From NCBI GenBank assembly GCA_022747635.1, contig JAKTNV010000001.1:31619040-31683039 (forward strand): DNA of 64,000 nt, in the 5' to 3' direction. The translations under genes were made by a program, and so were the position numbers. Source of the stretch: Hetaerina americana. Its lineage: Eukaryota; Arthropoda; Insecta; Odonata; Calopterygidae. The stretch's first letter is position 1. Each line of letters begins with the position of its first letter. Below the pieces are notes generated by a model. It was not told the DNA's origin and made no database searches. It saw only the letters and a list, made by a program, of their open reading frames with translations. This document shows, piece by piece, positions 50,521 to 62,650 of this stretch.

Positions 50521-51700
50521 AAGAAAGTTGGGATGTGCTAATGGCAATAAATTTTACCGTAAGTTGATTCCTTGATAATCATACAAGAGAATATACTTGC
50601 GAAGGTTTTTGGATTGATAAGCACCGTAAATTATCTTGACAAAGATACCTATTAAAGACTGCATTTTGATTGAAAGAGTTATTTTGCTTTTGCCCCGTGT
50701 GTAAGCTGAACTTTCAGGAAAGCATATTGGAGCTTGTGGTAGTAGTAAAGACATGAATATATAGGCGTCAGTTCACTTGTCAAGCTTCGGTCAAAATATG
50801 GCTCAACTGCTCTCTTTTTTGAATATTTTATTTAATATGTTTTAGTTATTTTTTTAGAGTGTTCTGTCTTCAGTGTTTCAATCGTCGTTCTTCCCTTTCT
50901 AGCAGTAACTCCCGTATGGCCGCTGCAAAACTTCCTAATGGGATCTTTCCTCCAATTTTCCCTTGCGATATTATCTCAACATCAGTCATGTTTTATAATA
51001 TGTCCGATCCATATTCTTCTTTTCCTTCTATTATATGCTGCCTAATAATCTTTTGTGTACTTCTCTGTTACTCCTCTATTCTTCTCTTATCTTCTTTCGT
51101 GATAGAGCTATGAGACTCGCATATTTTTAGAATAAGCATATTTTTAGAATATGCCTGCTTATAAGGCATAGGTTCGTGTCCATGGCTCTGTTTTGGAACT
51201 AGTAGGATTCTTCTGTCACGCCATTGGCGGAAGCCCCATACCTTGATATTTTAGTCATTTGAATTTATTCTACAAGTTCCACAGATGGTTTTGGGGCCAC
51301 TTTTAACTAATAAAAAGGAGATTGGGATTCACACCACGAAGAGTGTTGTATCGCTGACATCGCATTCTCTGAGAGACCTGTTGACGGGAATGTTTTGGAA
51401 TGTACGATCCCAACCTCTGATTCAACGTACGAGCTACTTGTCGGTCAATTGATGCGAAAACAAAAATTCGTCATTATACCAAAGGCGTGTTTGTAGCTTG
51501 AGCATGATTTTCAGCAGTGGAAAAATTATTTTTCTTTTTCTGGCTCCTCTTTTAAATTAATACGGTATTATATAAATATCTTGGCATTTCGGTGCGATTC
51601 CATTAAGGCTAATTGATCTCAGCGCGTGACATCTTTTTTATGATTAACAACAGTACATATTGTTTGCATGGCCTTTGAAAATTGGAGGCGAGTAAACTGC
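50521..51700. other. AT-rich non-coding sequence
   Basis: No gene is recognised. A direct repeat of CATATTTTTAGAATA occurs at 51120 and 51137, followed by sequence that can fold back (ATATGCCTGCTTAT). Confidence 0.5.
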
Positions 51701-52200
51701 GTCACCTCCAGTTGGATATGAGGTGGCTTTAGGGGTGGTGAAGGGTGGAAACGAAAGGGAGAGAGAAAGATTGAGTGGGTAAAGCACGAAGTGCCGCAGG
51801 ACTGGTGGATTGAATGAATGCTGCAGGGGAATGGGAGATGCGTGCACCGGAGAGGAGGGTAGGAGCGAGAAGAACGCGCAGGGGCACACAACAGAGAATT
51901 CTGTATTCCTTTGTGTTTTCGTTTCGAGCGAGGTGGAGAACTTATTGTTTGCCTCCACCCCTCTCTCCTCGTTCCGTAGCGGGCAAAATGTTAATCCTCT
52001 CGCCGTTCCATTCGTGTGATCAGGCCTATATGTATAATTTTTTTTTCTTTTGCGCCATGTTTACGAAGGCCGCTGCGCGACGGTCACAATTTTCGACCGT
52101 CTCCGACGTACCAATTTGCCCCGCTCACTATGTGCCTAAAATGTGAGCTAGCGGGTAGAATGGCTATGTGGACGGACCTTCAAATTTGCTTCTCCTTTCT
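51701..52200. other. Mildly GC-richer, mixed region
   Basis: The + strand is purine-biased at about 51720-51880, then mixed. A 110-codon + frame (51814-52146) overlaps several other frames and shows no recognisable domain. Confidence 0.45.
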
Positions 52201-54190
52201 CTTCTCCCGTCCTCGAACTTCATTGGTATCAGATTGGTATGAAGTGGCAAATATTAATTTTTGATTCTGGTTCGGGCTCTAATGGTAGAAGTTCACCGTA
52301 GAAGATATTCTTTTTTTACATTTCGCATCCGTCAAACTATCTTCAGCTGTTGCCAGTTCGTGTTTCGTACGGTGTCCTCCGCCTAACACAAATATTTTTA
52401 TTTTTCTATATTTTTGGGAATAAAGAGTGACATTGAGATATTTTTTCATTCAATACTTTAAGTTAACGGAAATTTTGCAGTTTTCTATCAGTAATGTTTT
52501 TTTGATAAATTACTTGGTCCTCATGGTTTGATGGAAAATTAACGGATAAAATATTTTCAGTATATTATTGCAAATGCAGTGCTTTGTTTGCATCAATAAT
52601 TACACATCAGGAACCAATCCAAACACAATTATTAGTTGATAAATACGCAATGAGTTTCATCCGTATTCGTCCAGTTCCCCAAGCAATAGCTACGAGATGG
52701 AATTAATTCAAATTAAGCCTTCTCTGTTCCGTTGTGGGAAACTGTACCTCGTGACTTTATTCTGGTACTGTGGGCCGTAAACGATTCTCCGTCCCTTTAA
52801 AAAAATGACCACCTGGAAACAACTTATGCGCATGACCAAGAGCATGAAAATGGTCGACTTTATCTGATTTCAGCCAGCTCGCTTATATAATTCAACAATT
52901 TTCCATGTACATAATTGAATGTGCCAGTGCCAGTTTTTCTATAAGTGTTTAGTATCCGATGCCTTCCGTTCAGTTTAAATATCCGAAAAATCTGTTTCGA
53001 TTACAAAATCTGTGCATGCGCATGCTCTTGCGATTGTAACTGTTTATCGTTCCTATGTCGAAATACGTTCCGAGAATATCTTTGTTATCAGGAGCAAATC
53101 TAAAACTCTGTCATATAAATCTAGTCTCCCGTGCTTAATTCTTGTTGATATCGCTGATGGCATCTCAAGTGAGACGACCCCTGTCTGGAATAGTGTTGCG
53201 GTGGATTTTGCACGTTTGGACTATTTTCTTACGATTTGAGAATTACTTTTTTTCCTTCAATTCAGAATTACTTTCTATGTATTTCTAAAGGAAATTTTAA
53301 ATTTTTCTTAATGCACATCGATGAGTGAGTGCAATGTAGAGGAAATATTATTGATTCGAAAATATGAATGTATGCCTTCATTCTCAAGTAAACTTAAATT
53401 CGCATGCAAATGATATAATCGAAGTTAGTTTTAATGAAATGTTAATTAATGTTAAATTATTTCAGAGGGATTGAGTGAAATATTTTTGTGAGTAAAGTAA
53501 AGGTCTAAAAAAGGCGAAATTGTTTCTAGGATCTCAACAGAAACGTCAATATTTTAAGAGATTCGCAAAGCGTATTTTTCTGAAACAATATGTCTAACCG
53601 ACGACAGATGGAGTCGATTTATCACAAATATAATATTGAGGCAGCCGATATGTTAAGGTACCAGTAATACAAATGTAAGCGCCTTATGTTGGCTTCTGAT
53701 TTCAGAATTTCATAGTTTTCAGGCCACCATAAAGCAGGTGGCCATGAAAGATTGGTGGCAGAAATTTTCCCTCCGTCTTGATTTCGCGGACAGGCATAAT
53801 TATGTAACCATGCACATGTACGTAGATCTATGCAAACCATGTTCCCTTCCCGACTGAGGTGAGGCTCACTGGGGTGGTACCATTTGTTTAAAATATAATA
53901 AAAAAAATCTAGAGGTAATACTTAAAGAAGGAACATGCAATGTGGTGTGTGGGCCCAGAACGGGCGTAAGGAACTTTCACCCTCTCTACCTCCGAGATAA
54001 TGGACGTCGAAAGGAAATGATTCCGTGCTCGATTTGTTTTTTTCACATTCTTTATTCCCCTCACGAGCAGCCACCGTTTTTTCCAGCCGCGGTATTACAT
54101 AAAAAATACACCGATGGAATTTTACTTTTCCAAAACAATTTATGTCGCTGATAAAGCAGTTTCCCGTTGATCTCTCCGTTTGCGACCGTA
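52201..54190. other. AT-rich non-coding sequence
   Basis: Short unrecognised frames only. An octamer-like ATGCAAAT occurs at about 53404, which may be chance. There is no supported gene or repeat. Confidence 0.45.
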
Positions 54191-54560
54191 AATTTCCAGC
54201 AAAGGCAGATTCATTAGCGCCCGGGCACCGGGAGAGCTTCCGGCCCAGTAGTCGGGGGCTTCAATTTTACGCCACGGGACAATGCGCTCTCATTAAAGCG
54301 AGGGATGTCGCCGGGATGAGGGGAGAGCGAGGGAGTAGTCGAAATGGGATGGGTTGGGGAAGGGGAGGGATGGGGCCGAGGAGTAGGAGCGCACGGGGGG
54401 GGGGGAAGGGTACTTGGGAGGAATGGGGTTGGGGCGAGGGGTTGGAAGGGAAGTGGTTCGCGCGTAAGAGCAGGCGGGAGTAACATTGAAGGACTGCAGG
54501 ACGGATGGGATGAAGTTTAGGGGTAGGAGAGGACACACGGGAGAAAGTAGAGGTAATGGC
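54191..54560 (+). other. Purine-rich island with poly-G
   Basis: The + strand is G/A-rich from about 54300 to 54550, with an 11-base G-run at 54395-54405. The 80-90-codon frames on the minus strand are Pro/Ser/Leu-rich translations of the reverse tract. Confidence 0.7.
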
Positions 54561-56265
54561 AGGTTTTATAACAGCAGGTTAATAATAGATTCATCCGCGG
54601 GGGCTTCGGGCCCCGTGGAACGCGATGAATTAGCACACGGAATGCGTGAAAACATAGCATTTCTGTCCCTGCCGTAATGGAAAAAATGCAAAATACCGAA
54701 CGGGGCAAAACAAACAGTGAGATGGATCTTTTCCGACCGGCTGAAGAGCTTGTCTCGGTGGATTTTCGGTAAGAATAAAACATGAGGGAACAAATGATTC
54801 AGCCGCCCGAGTAAGTGTTTTCTCGTCAGCTCCAGTATTTTCACCACTTTGCTTACCATTCTTACTTTATAGGAACGACGACGTTATTTTAAAAGTTGAA
54901 TTATCTTCAGTAAGGAACTTCTTGCACAAGTGTTGTATTTCGATGCTTCAATTTAGCTTGCGTTAAATTTTTCTTCCGAGATGAAGTGGTTAAAACAATA
55001 TTTTACCCCGTAGTTTTATAGATAGTCGGACGAGATATATTGAGTGAAATGGTATCGATGACATCAGGGAAGGGTAAATTATTTTCAGTTGAATAGTGTT
55101 AATATATGTGGAAGTTACAAGTTTCGTCCCGGAAATATTTATTTATTATAGCCCTGACGAGGTGGTATATTTTAGGTAGCCAATTAATAAACGGATAAAA
55201 TGTGTCCCTATAAATTTTAATATACACGATTAAAAGAATTAAAAATAAAAATATACACAATTGCTGAGTTGAAATTATACTCATGTTAACGCCCACGCTT
55301 TCATGTTAAGCAAATGTATAACCATTCCAATTGTGCATAGGACCTTGGAAGGAAGGTAAAAGATAACAATATGAGACGCGTATAAAAGGAGGGAAATTCA
55401 ACCTCAAGAAAATTCTACACTGCATCATCAAAATTTTGCAGGATTATGAGAGTGGGATAGAGCAATTTATCTAAAAAAGCGTATTTGAGTGCTTTTGTGT
55501 AGGACAAGTCCTAATATACGTCATCTAGAACATTTCCATCTAACTATATCATAGCTTACAAACCATTTTCCTTGACCGGTATCCCGAATCCCGCATTGTA
55601 ATGTAAATTTAGCGGATAACACCGTTAAAAGTCACGAGCTCGGCATCTCTCGCAGTTTCTTGGTGTATTCATGTGTATTACATAGATGCTAAAGTGCAAA
55701 ATATATTAAACAAGTGAGAAGAAGAAAATTTAGTTCTCGCTAAAAACTCCCCATGAAAGTTATAATATACCTACTGAGTAATTTATGAATTCTACGGTTT
55801 ATATTAGTTTGTGGCCTGAAAAGGAAGCCTCGACAGTAGTTGGACAAAAGACTTAATACATAGTGAAACGAAACTTGATACGAGATAAAGTTCAGGAGTC
55901 TAGGAAAATTAGCATCAGAAAGAATTGGAGAGACACGACAAAAAGCTTGAAAAGTGTGCGAACGGCAAAAAAATATGACGATATGGCAGATTTCATTTCG
56001 GGAAAAATATGACAAAAATCATGCTAAACATGAACACAAGAGGAGACAGAGAAAGTCAGCTTTGCGGAAGGGTACTCCGGGAACAATTTGGCTATAAAAT
56101 ATCCATTCAGACTTTACTCGTCCTGAGAAACAAAATACATCACAAGACGATCAGCCTGTTAGAGACCCCTCTCGCACCTTGTGTTGGTGGGGTCATCACT
56201 GGGACGCACCCAGTAGTACGTGCACTCGCGAAAGCGCTCAGAAAATAAAAGCAAAATAAATTACA
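54561..56265. other. AT-rich non-coding sequence
   Basis: Short frames only. The 79-codon + frame at 56009-56248 (ending HPVVRALAKALRK) is less low-complexity than most, but I cannot assign it to a family. Confidence 0.45.
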
Positions 56266-56560
56266 AGAAGGTGGGGTGATGGAGACAAATTGCAGGGGAA
56301 AAAAGGTGGGGAAATAGAGGATAAAAATGAATGATATGCTGGGAGAAGGAGTTCAGCAGGTTTGGCAGAAAGGCTACGGTGGCAGAGGAAAAGAACCTTG
56401 TTTGAGGGACGGGTGGAACCAAGGGAAGGAGAGGAGAGGGGAGGAGAAGAGAATAGATCGTGAAAAAGAGATGAAAAGGGACTAAGGAAGGAGAATCAGA
56501 GCGAGAGGAAGAGACGGTGCGTGAAGGACATGCGGAAATATCGACCGTCTTCTTTCCTCT
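56266..56560 (+). other. Purine-rich tract
   Basis: The + strand is G/A-rich almost throughout, with little CpG. No gene. Confidence 0.65.
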
Positions 56561-57260
56561 ATGGGAAAGTGGAAAGGTAGTTTCTTATTCCTTTTAGACG
56601 AACGCCTTCATTTGGATGAAATTGAGCCCATGTGTACATCTATCCTTGTTTTTCTTTCTCGATTTCTCTCTCTCACCACCCTGTCGCAATAAGATGCAGT
56701 GAAAATTGAAAAATAAAAAAAATGAATGAGTTAGACTCTGGTAACACGGATAGATTAAATTGGAAAAAAATTAGAAAATATTTTAAAACACTGAGATTAA
56801 AATAAGAGGAATGAACCACAGATTTGTAATGCTTGAAATTGGAGGTTGTTTTTGTTCTAGTGATCATAAGATGATAAAGGGACATTAGGAAAATCATGGT
56901 AAAACATTATCCTTCACATTTACATGAACACACAGCCCTCAGGTTTGCAATGTATGCATCTTTCTTTCGAGTCTGATAGCTCGATTAGGACGTTGAAATT
57001 CTACAGTTTGTTCTCTCAGAGATTATATATAAAGTACATTTCGTAATAGTGAGCTAGCATCATGGTTACATTTTATTTATACCGTCGAAAGCAGCATACA
57101 TTCTCAACAAAGTACAGTTTGGCAGCATAACAATATTCAGCTCCTGGCATAATGTAAAGACGTCCTCTTGATATCAAACCGGAAGCATTGAGGATAGTGG
57201 ATGCAAAAACTATTCAGCTTCGTGACCCAAATACGACCAGTATCAAATCAAAAGTTGGCT
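56561..57260. other. AT-rich non-coding sequence
   Basis: Nothing is recognised beyond short open frames. Confidence 0.5.
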
Positions 57261-58140
57261 TCGCTTGAAAGAAGGGGATATGGAGGAAATGGAAGAAAGG
57301 AAGGGAAATGTGGGAGAGAGAGAAAGAAAGATCTACCGCTTTCTTTTTTTTGCTGATCCGGCTACCAGACTCAACAAAGTCGGAGCGTCCGCAGGAAAAC
57401 TTTTCCAACACACGGGGTCATCATCGTGGAACTGCAGTCAAATCATGTTCGAAGGGTTTCAGAAAATTCCTCCTCCTTCCCCCATCGAGATCCCCAATCA
57501 AACCAATTTCCCTTCGAACACAGCACTTTCCCTGCGCTTAGTTTGGTGAAAGTATGGAGAAGGAGGTCTGGCGAAAGGTCGGCGGGTGTGTCGGCAGGGA
57601 TGATTGTGGGAAGGAAGGGGAGTCTTCGTCGTTGAAGCGAGGGCCGGGCATAGAGGAGGCAGGAGTGGAAGAGGAGGCATCCGGTGGAATGGCAAGAGTG
57701 TTGCCCTCTTCTGGAACCGTGTTACCTGTCTCTTCCCCCAGGCCCCTCCTTCCGCCAGCACCCACAGTCCTCCTCCGTAGAGTCCCCTTTCCACCTCCTC
57801 ACGCTCATTTGCTCCCCCATCCATTTGCCGTACGTACCTTATTCCCTGAGTTTCCACCCCTCCCACCAAGTCTCTTACACCCCCGTGCGGGCTTTCCTTT
57901 GCCACTCCCCGCTACCGTCTTGGAAGAGGGGGGGGGGGGGAAGACTGGAATCACTCAATTTTACCCGAAATAAAGTCTCCTGTCTCTTATGCCCCCTTCC
58001 CTTCTTCCGCCCAACGCACTCCGCTCCTCGCCTCACCCCCAACTTTCTTTTCTACTCTCCTCCCTAAAGAACTCCTCTTCCTTCCTTTGCTCTTCTCCCC
58101 CAATTTTTTTCCTGCTCTGTTCTACCTTCTGTCGACTTGT
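57261..58140. other. Strand-switching purine-to-pyrimidine island with poly-G
   Basis: The + strand is G/A-rich at about 57265-57340 and 57550-57700, then C/T-rich at about 57725-58130, interrupted by a 13-base G-run at about 57928-57940. Overlapping frames of 127-139 codons on both strands are compositional. Confidence 0.72.
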
Positions 58141-59895
58141 TTTCCTAGTCGTTTACCTTCTCGTTTAACCCCAACTCCTTGCAATGTTTTCCCTCGCTGA
58201 GTTTCAACTTCGCTCCAACCAATGGCATTTTCTCGCTAAGCCCACAGTCGTCAGGGTTTTGATGACGGCGAGTTAAATCCGTTTTGCTTAACCATTTCCT
58301 ATTCGGTAAAACGGAGTTCCTGAATCAGTTTAATTCTCGTAATTAGTCGCAAGATGTTTTATAAATATCTTAGAAAACGGATTGTTGGGATTGGAGGAAG
58401 CGTCAGGAAGTATGCTTTACCACAGATGTACTGTTCATCGTCGAAGTATATCTCATTATTATTCTTAGAACTGATTAAAGGCGTAAAATTGCTGTAGATT
58501 TATCAATATTCTTAATTTTTATCCTCTAGTATAAGGTCTACAGATAATTTACAAATCAAATGATTTTCTGATGAATTTTAGATAAGAAAATGATAGGCTC
58601 ACGAGTAAACCCAAAAAGTAAATATGATGGGTGGCACTGCTAAACTAAAGGATGTCAATTTCTCCTCTTCTCGGCAAGCCTTCTTGTGTCACACTTCTTA
58701 CTTTATCACTATCTAAGGTAGCACTGAAAAAAACGTACCATGGAATGTTAGGTCGGCCGAATAGAAAATGTATTTTATAGTCGTACTTACAGGTATGAAG
58801 AGACCTAACACATAAAGGAATTCCGAAGTGTACATATTTTGTTACTTTGAATATACTAGCTTCAAAATCTCTTCCAGAGAAAAACTAAATGTTTCATCTT
58901 CTGCAAATTTGTATGCTTATTTATCTCAGAACAAATCGAAAATTCCAAGAAAAATACATGTTTTAAGTCAGATACAATTTTATTTTTCAAGGAAAAAGAT
59001 TAGAAAATATATTTTTATGTGTCATAATATTTGTTTTGACTCAAAGTATGCAAGAATAAAAATTACAGTATTTATTTTCAATTCGGGAAACAGATTGGAT
59101 CTTTTTATTTGTGGCATTATTCGGTATGTGTCGTTCGAAAATATGCAAAGAGTGCATTCAAATCTGATTTTGCAACGTTTTCATCGTACCTTCAAGGGTG
59201 GCAACCATTGATTTTTTCACTTTACTCTTCCGTGTTGAAATGGAAACCACAGGCTTTAATGTGGTAATGTGCGTTTAAATGCCTTCACATGCTTTCCGAT
59301 AGTTATATGTAAACTGATGTAATTCTAAATAAAGCATCAACCTGCAAATAGAACTTGAAATAACCGGTTGTAAATTAGCGTTTCATAAGGCATATGTATG
59401 TCACCATTTCTGTTTAAACCTTTAATGGATGACAACATAAAAATTGAATAAATAATTAAGGTTGTTTATTTTGAAGTTTAAACTTACCTGTGTGTCCTAA
59501 TGGTGCGTGTAACATTGCTGGCTAAGTACGCCATTATTTACAGGAGAATCTTGGGTAAAATTTGTGTAATAATATGAAGAAAACATGTAGGATGCATATG
59601 CTTGGCCTAAAACAGTTGTAAATGGAAAATAAAATGAGAACTATCCATTCATAACCAGGGAAACGATGTATAAATTAATTAAAAAATTACGACGGTTTAA
59701 ATCTTGTTCAAATAGCAGTTAAAGGTGGGGGATAGGAGTTATGAGTAATGTGAATGTTGGAGAATTGATTGTTGTAAGTGGAATAAATGAAATACTAGAC
59801 CTAGAAGTCGAAAAGACCGACCGACATAAATGTTACCCTAATGAGCTTGTGGTACTTGAGATGTGTTTATGGCAAAAATAGGAGAGGTAGGATAA
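58141..59895. other. AT-rich non-coding sequence with one longer open frame
   Basis: The only item of note is a 127-codon + frame at 58828-59211 in AT-rich DNA. It is Ser/Lys/Ile/Phe-rich with mixed composition and ends FHRTFKGGNH. I find no domain or motif in it, and at this base composition such a frame can arise by chance in a window this size. Confidence 0.4.
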
Positions 59896-59898
59896 GGA

Positions 59899-60020
59899 AT
59901 TATATATATATATATAATATAATTATATAAATATATATATAATTATATATATATATATATATAATATAATTATATATATATATACATTCAAACACGAAAA
60001 TATCTGTTTCTGTATATATG

Positions 60021-60079
<59 letters not shown>
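59899..60079. repeat. Interrupted (TA)n microsatellite cluster
   Basis: TA runs are interrupted by AATATAATTATA blocks (59899-59984), a short unique segment (59985-60023), then another TA run (60024-60079). Confidence 0.95.
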
Positions 60080-60102
60080 CACACAACACGCACTTGTTGA
60101 GA

Positions 60103-60130
60103 CTTCTAATATTCAGAGGAATATTAGAAG
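60103..60130. repeat. Perfect 12-bp-arm hairpin
   Basis: CTTCTAATATTC (60103-60114) and GAATATTAGAAG (60119-60130) are exact reverse complements around AGAG. It lies between a TA tract and a CA tract. Confidence 0.93.
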
Positions 60131-60179
60131 TAGAAACATAGAGGAACCGTCCACCAGTGTATACGTACGATCGCACACC

Positions 60180-60224
60180 TCACACACACACACACACACA
60201 CACATTTAAGCATACGTATGCTTA
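60180..60224. repeat. (CA)n microsatellite followed by an 18-bp perfect palindrome
   Basis: About 12 CA units (60180-60204) are followed 2 bp later by TAAGCATACGTATGCTTA (60207-60224), a perfect palindrome. Confidence 0.93.
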
Positions 60225-60230
60225 TTTGTT

Positions 60231-61130
60231 TAATGCCATTAATATGATTAGTATATTCAAAGTGTATCGTGGTTCTTCTTTGATATAAAGGAGAGGAGTT
60301 TCTACGTTGACTACGTAAGCTTTTGGTAGTAAATACCCTCTGAGGAAAGCGTTTATTTCGGCGCTACGCGCAAGCACATCACTAAGTAAGTGATATTTTA
60401 CACAAATACGGGCAATATGAATATCTCAAAGTGTGCTCCCAAGCTTCTGATAACTTTAATTTAACGACCTATTACTTTGTTTTCACTATTTAACCTATCG
60501 CGTTGTGACGAGGCGTTAGCAATGAGGAGGGTAGGATCAAAAGTTATCTTCACGTTGAAATTAAACTTTACACGCCCGGGTTTTTAAATGCCCGAAGAGG
60601 TGCTGTGGGCCAACTTTTGAATATCAGACCCTATGGCCATAATATGACCTCTCGCCGAAGTAGTAACAACAGTAAATTCAAAAAAAGAATAATTGTATTC
60701 TTTGGAACACAAATTTAAATGAAAATTGCCCAGTCTTTCTGTGAAGACGCTATAAAATGTCCTGAAAGAAGAGCTTTAGTAGCGTCACCGCCAAAGTGGC
60801 TTCCTATTTATTTTGTCGCATTAAATCTCTCTCTCTCCCTCTTTTTCGCATTTCCTCGTCTAAGTGCGTTCGTTGAAAGGTTCTCGGTGGAACGCTACAG
60901 CAGCAAGGGAAGGGAACATTTGCTCGGTCCCTCTACAACCGAAAAGAAATAATAATACCAGTAATAATAAAAACTCCTCTCTTCATTTCTCGTGAATCGG
61001 CGTTTCAACGGAGCTTATTCATCCGTTCCTTTTTCAATTGTTGCCTTTGTCATCGATGTATGAAAAATTTCCCAATTCGAATGAGATTGGCCATTCGTCA
61101 GCGTCAGGACGTCTTCTGCAACGGAAGGCA
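60231..61130. other. Non-coding sequence
   Basis: This has mixed composition. A 77-codon + frame (60719-60952) has no recognisable motif. No repeat or RNA gene was identified. Confidence 0.45.
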
Positions 61131-61500
61131 AAGCCGTACCCTACCCCATGCCCCAATCGACTCCTCCACCCTCCACGTCCCGTGAAACCCGTCATCTCGC
61201 CCACCCAATACGCCCTTCGCGTGGTGTACACCCCCACCTAATCTTTATTCTCGGTCCTTTCCTCTCCCTCTCCACCTCTCCATTTTCTGCGCTATTCTGC
61301 CCAGTTCCCTTCTTCCCCTCTGTTTCCCAATCACTCCCGCATTTCTCCGCCGAAACCCTCCGGTGCAACCCCACTTTCATCACTTTCCCTTTCTCTTCTT
61401 TCCCTCTCTCTCTCTACCCCCTCCTTTTCTCCATCCAAACCCCTTTGCCTCCCCTCCAATGCCCGACCGTGCTTCACAAACAGTTTCCCTTCGGGAGCGA
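61131..61500. other. Polypyrimidine island
   Basis: The + strand is C/T-rich throughout, with a CT run near 61404-61414. The 139-codon + frame (61148-61567) is Ser/Pro/Phe/Leu-rich and not called. Confidence 0.7.
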
Positions 61501-61736
61501 CGGAGTTGCAAAAATCAATCAGTTATGTGGTGCGCTCCATCCCAAAATAAGTGGCGTACGAAATTAATGAAATATGCAGTGACGTGGAGTAATTAAATAA
61601 TCAGGAATTTCTACCCTCCACATAGATTTCCCCCAAATCCTGTCGTGCCCACCGCTGGCGGGGACCTCCTCTCGCCCCCTCACAAAAACATCCAAGAACA
61701 TGTGTAAAAAAATAACTAATTAAGTAGAATATCACA
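61501..61736. other. Non-coding sequence
   Basis: No recognisable feature before the TG/TA palindromic microsatellite. Confidence 0.45.
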
Positions 61737-61787
61737 TGTGTGTGTGTATATATATATACGGGTGTGTATATATATATACACACACAG
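61737..61787. repeat. Palindromic TG/TA/CA microsatellite
   Basis: A (TG)n(TA)n arm (61737-61758) and a (TA)n(CA)n arm (about 61766-61787) are reverse complements around a short loop containing CGGGTGTG. A further CA run follows to about 61802. Confidence 0.9.
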
Positions 61788-61802
61788 ACCCACACACACA
61801 CG

Positions 61803-62582
61803 CATATTTATACACATATACACTCTTGCAGGTAACGTTGAGCAGCGAATAGAGAAAGAGTGCATATTAATATGTAGACGCAAAAGAAACGGCACGCATT
61901 TCTTACGTAATGACGATAATTCCGTCATCGTCGAACGAGGAATAATATCTTCGCGGTGAACCTAAGATAGATTCAGTTACCAATGGAGAGGGCTGCAAAA
62001 AGAGGATACGAAGGGGAGAAAATGGTGTCTATTAGTTACTTGAGTGATTGATTAACTCAGGGCTATTTAAAAACCTTTTGTTGCCAAACATGTACCAATC
62101 CCCAGGTTCCCACCTCAATATTGTCTGCAGATTCTATCAGGAATTTGATCAAAGCGGCTGTGAAACCAGAATGTAATTATTGATCATAGAGAAGAGTATG
62201 TTAAAGAACAGGATGACTGAGAAAAGCAGGAAATTTGGTGGAGTGATTGTTTTTACGGATTCGTAGGGAATGCTGTATTCGATAGCATAAAAATAGGAGG
62301 AAAATCTGTAGGAGAGGTGTAATATGACATGTTCAACGCACAAATAGTAAATGAGGTTAGTTTGGAAGAATAAACTGCAGGGGGTACAAAAAAGGCAGCA
62401 TTTACACATCAGATGGTTGCAGGATGAGGATTGTGGAAGACAAAAATCAGCGGTGTTGTGTGGGTATTTTAATATTTATGTGTCGCGCATATTTGTATGA
62501 CGTTCGAAATTGACGAAAGGGTATTGGAAAGAGGAAGGATAACGATTCTTTCTTTCGCTAAAAATGTGTGTGCATATAGATA
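61803..62582. other. AT-rich non-coding sequence
   Basis: Short unrecognised frames only, up to the TA (62583-62584) at the left end of mariner element 2. Confidence 0.45.
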
Positions 62583-62584
62583 TA

Positions 62585-62620
62585 CACATGTTGCTATCTA
62601 TATATTCAGCCTCATGACGA
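62585..62620 (+). repeat. Left terminal inverted repeat of mariner element 2
   Basis: It begins CACATGTTGCTATCTAT. It shares the GTTGCTAT core and the AGCCT and GACGA blocks with the right end. The outermost bases have decayed (CACATG against CGAGGG). Confidence 0.75.
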
Positions 62621-62650
62621 AAAAACAGTAATTTATTGTTGAAAATGGCT

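Noticed and set aside
53398..53412. Octamer-like ATGCAAAT site
   Set aside because: A single 8-mer without conservation or neighbouring sites is not evidence of an enhancer.
56009..56248. 79-codon frame with a non-repetitive C-terminus
   Set aside because: It is too short, without any motif or flanking gene structure that I recognise.
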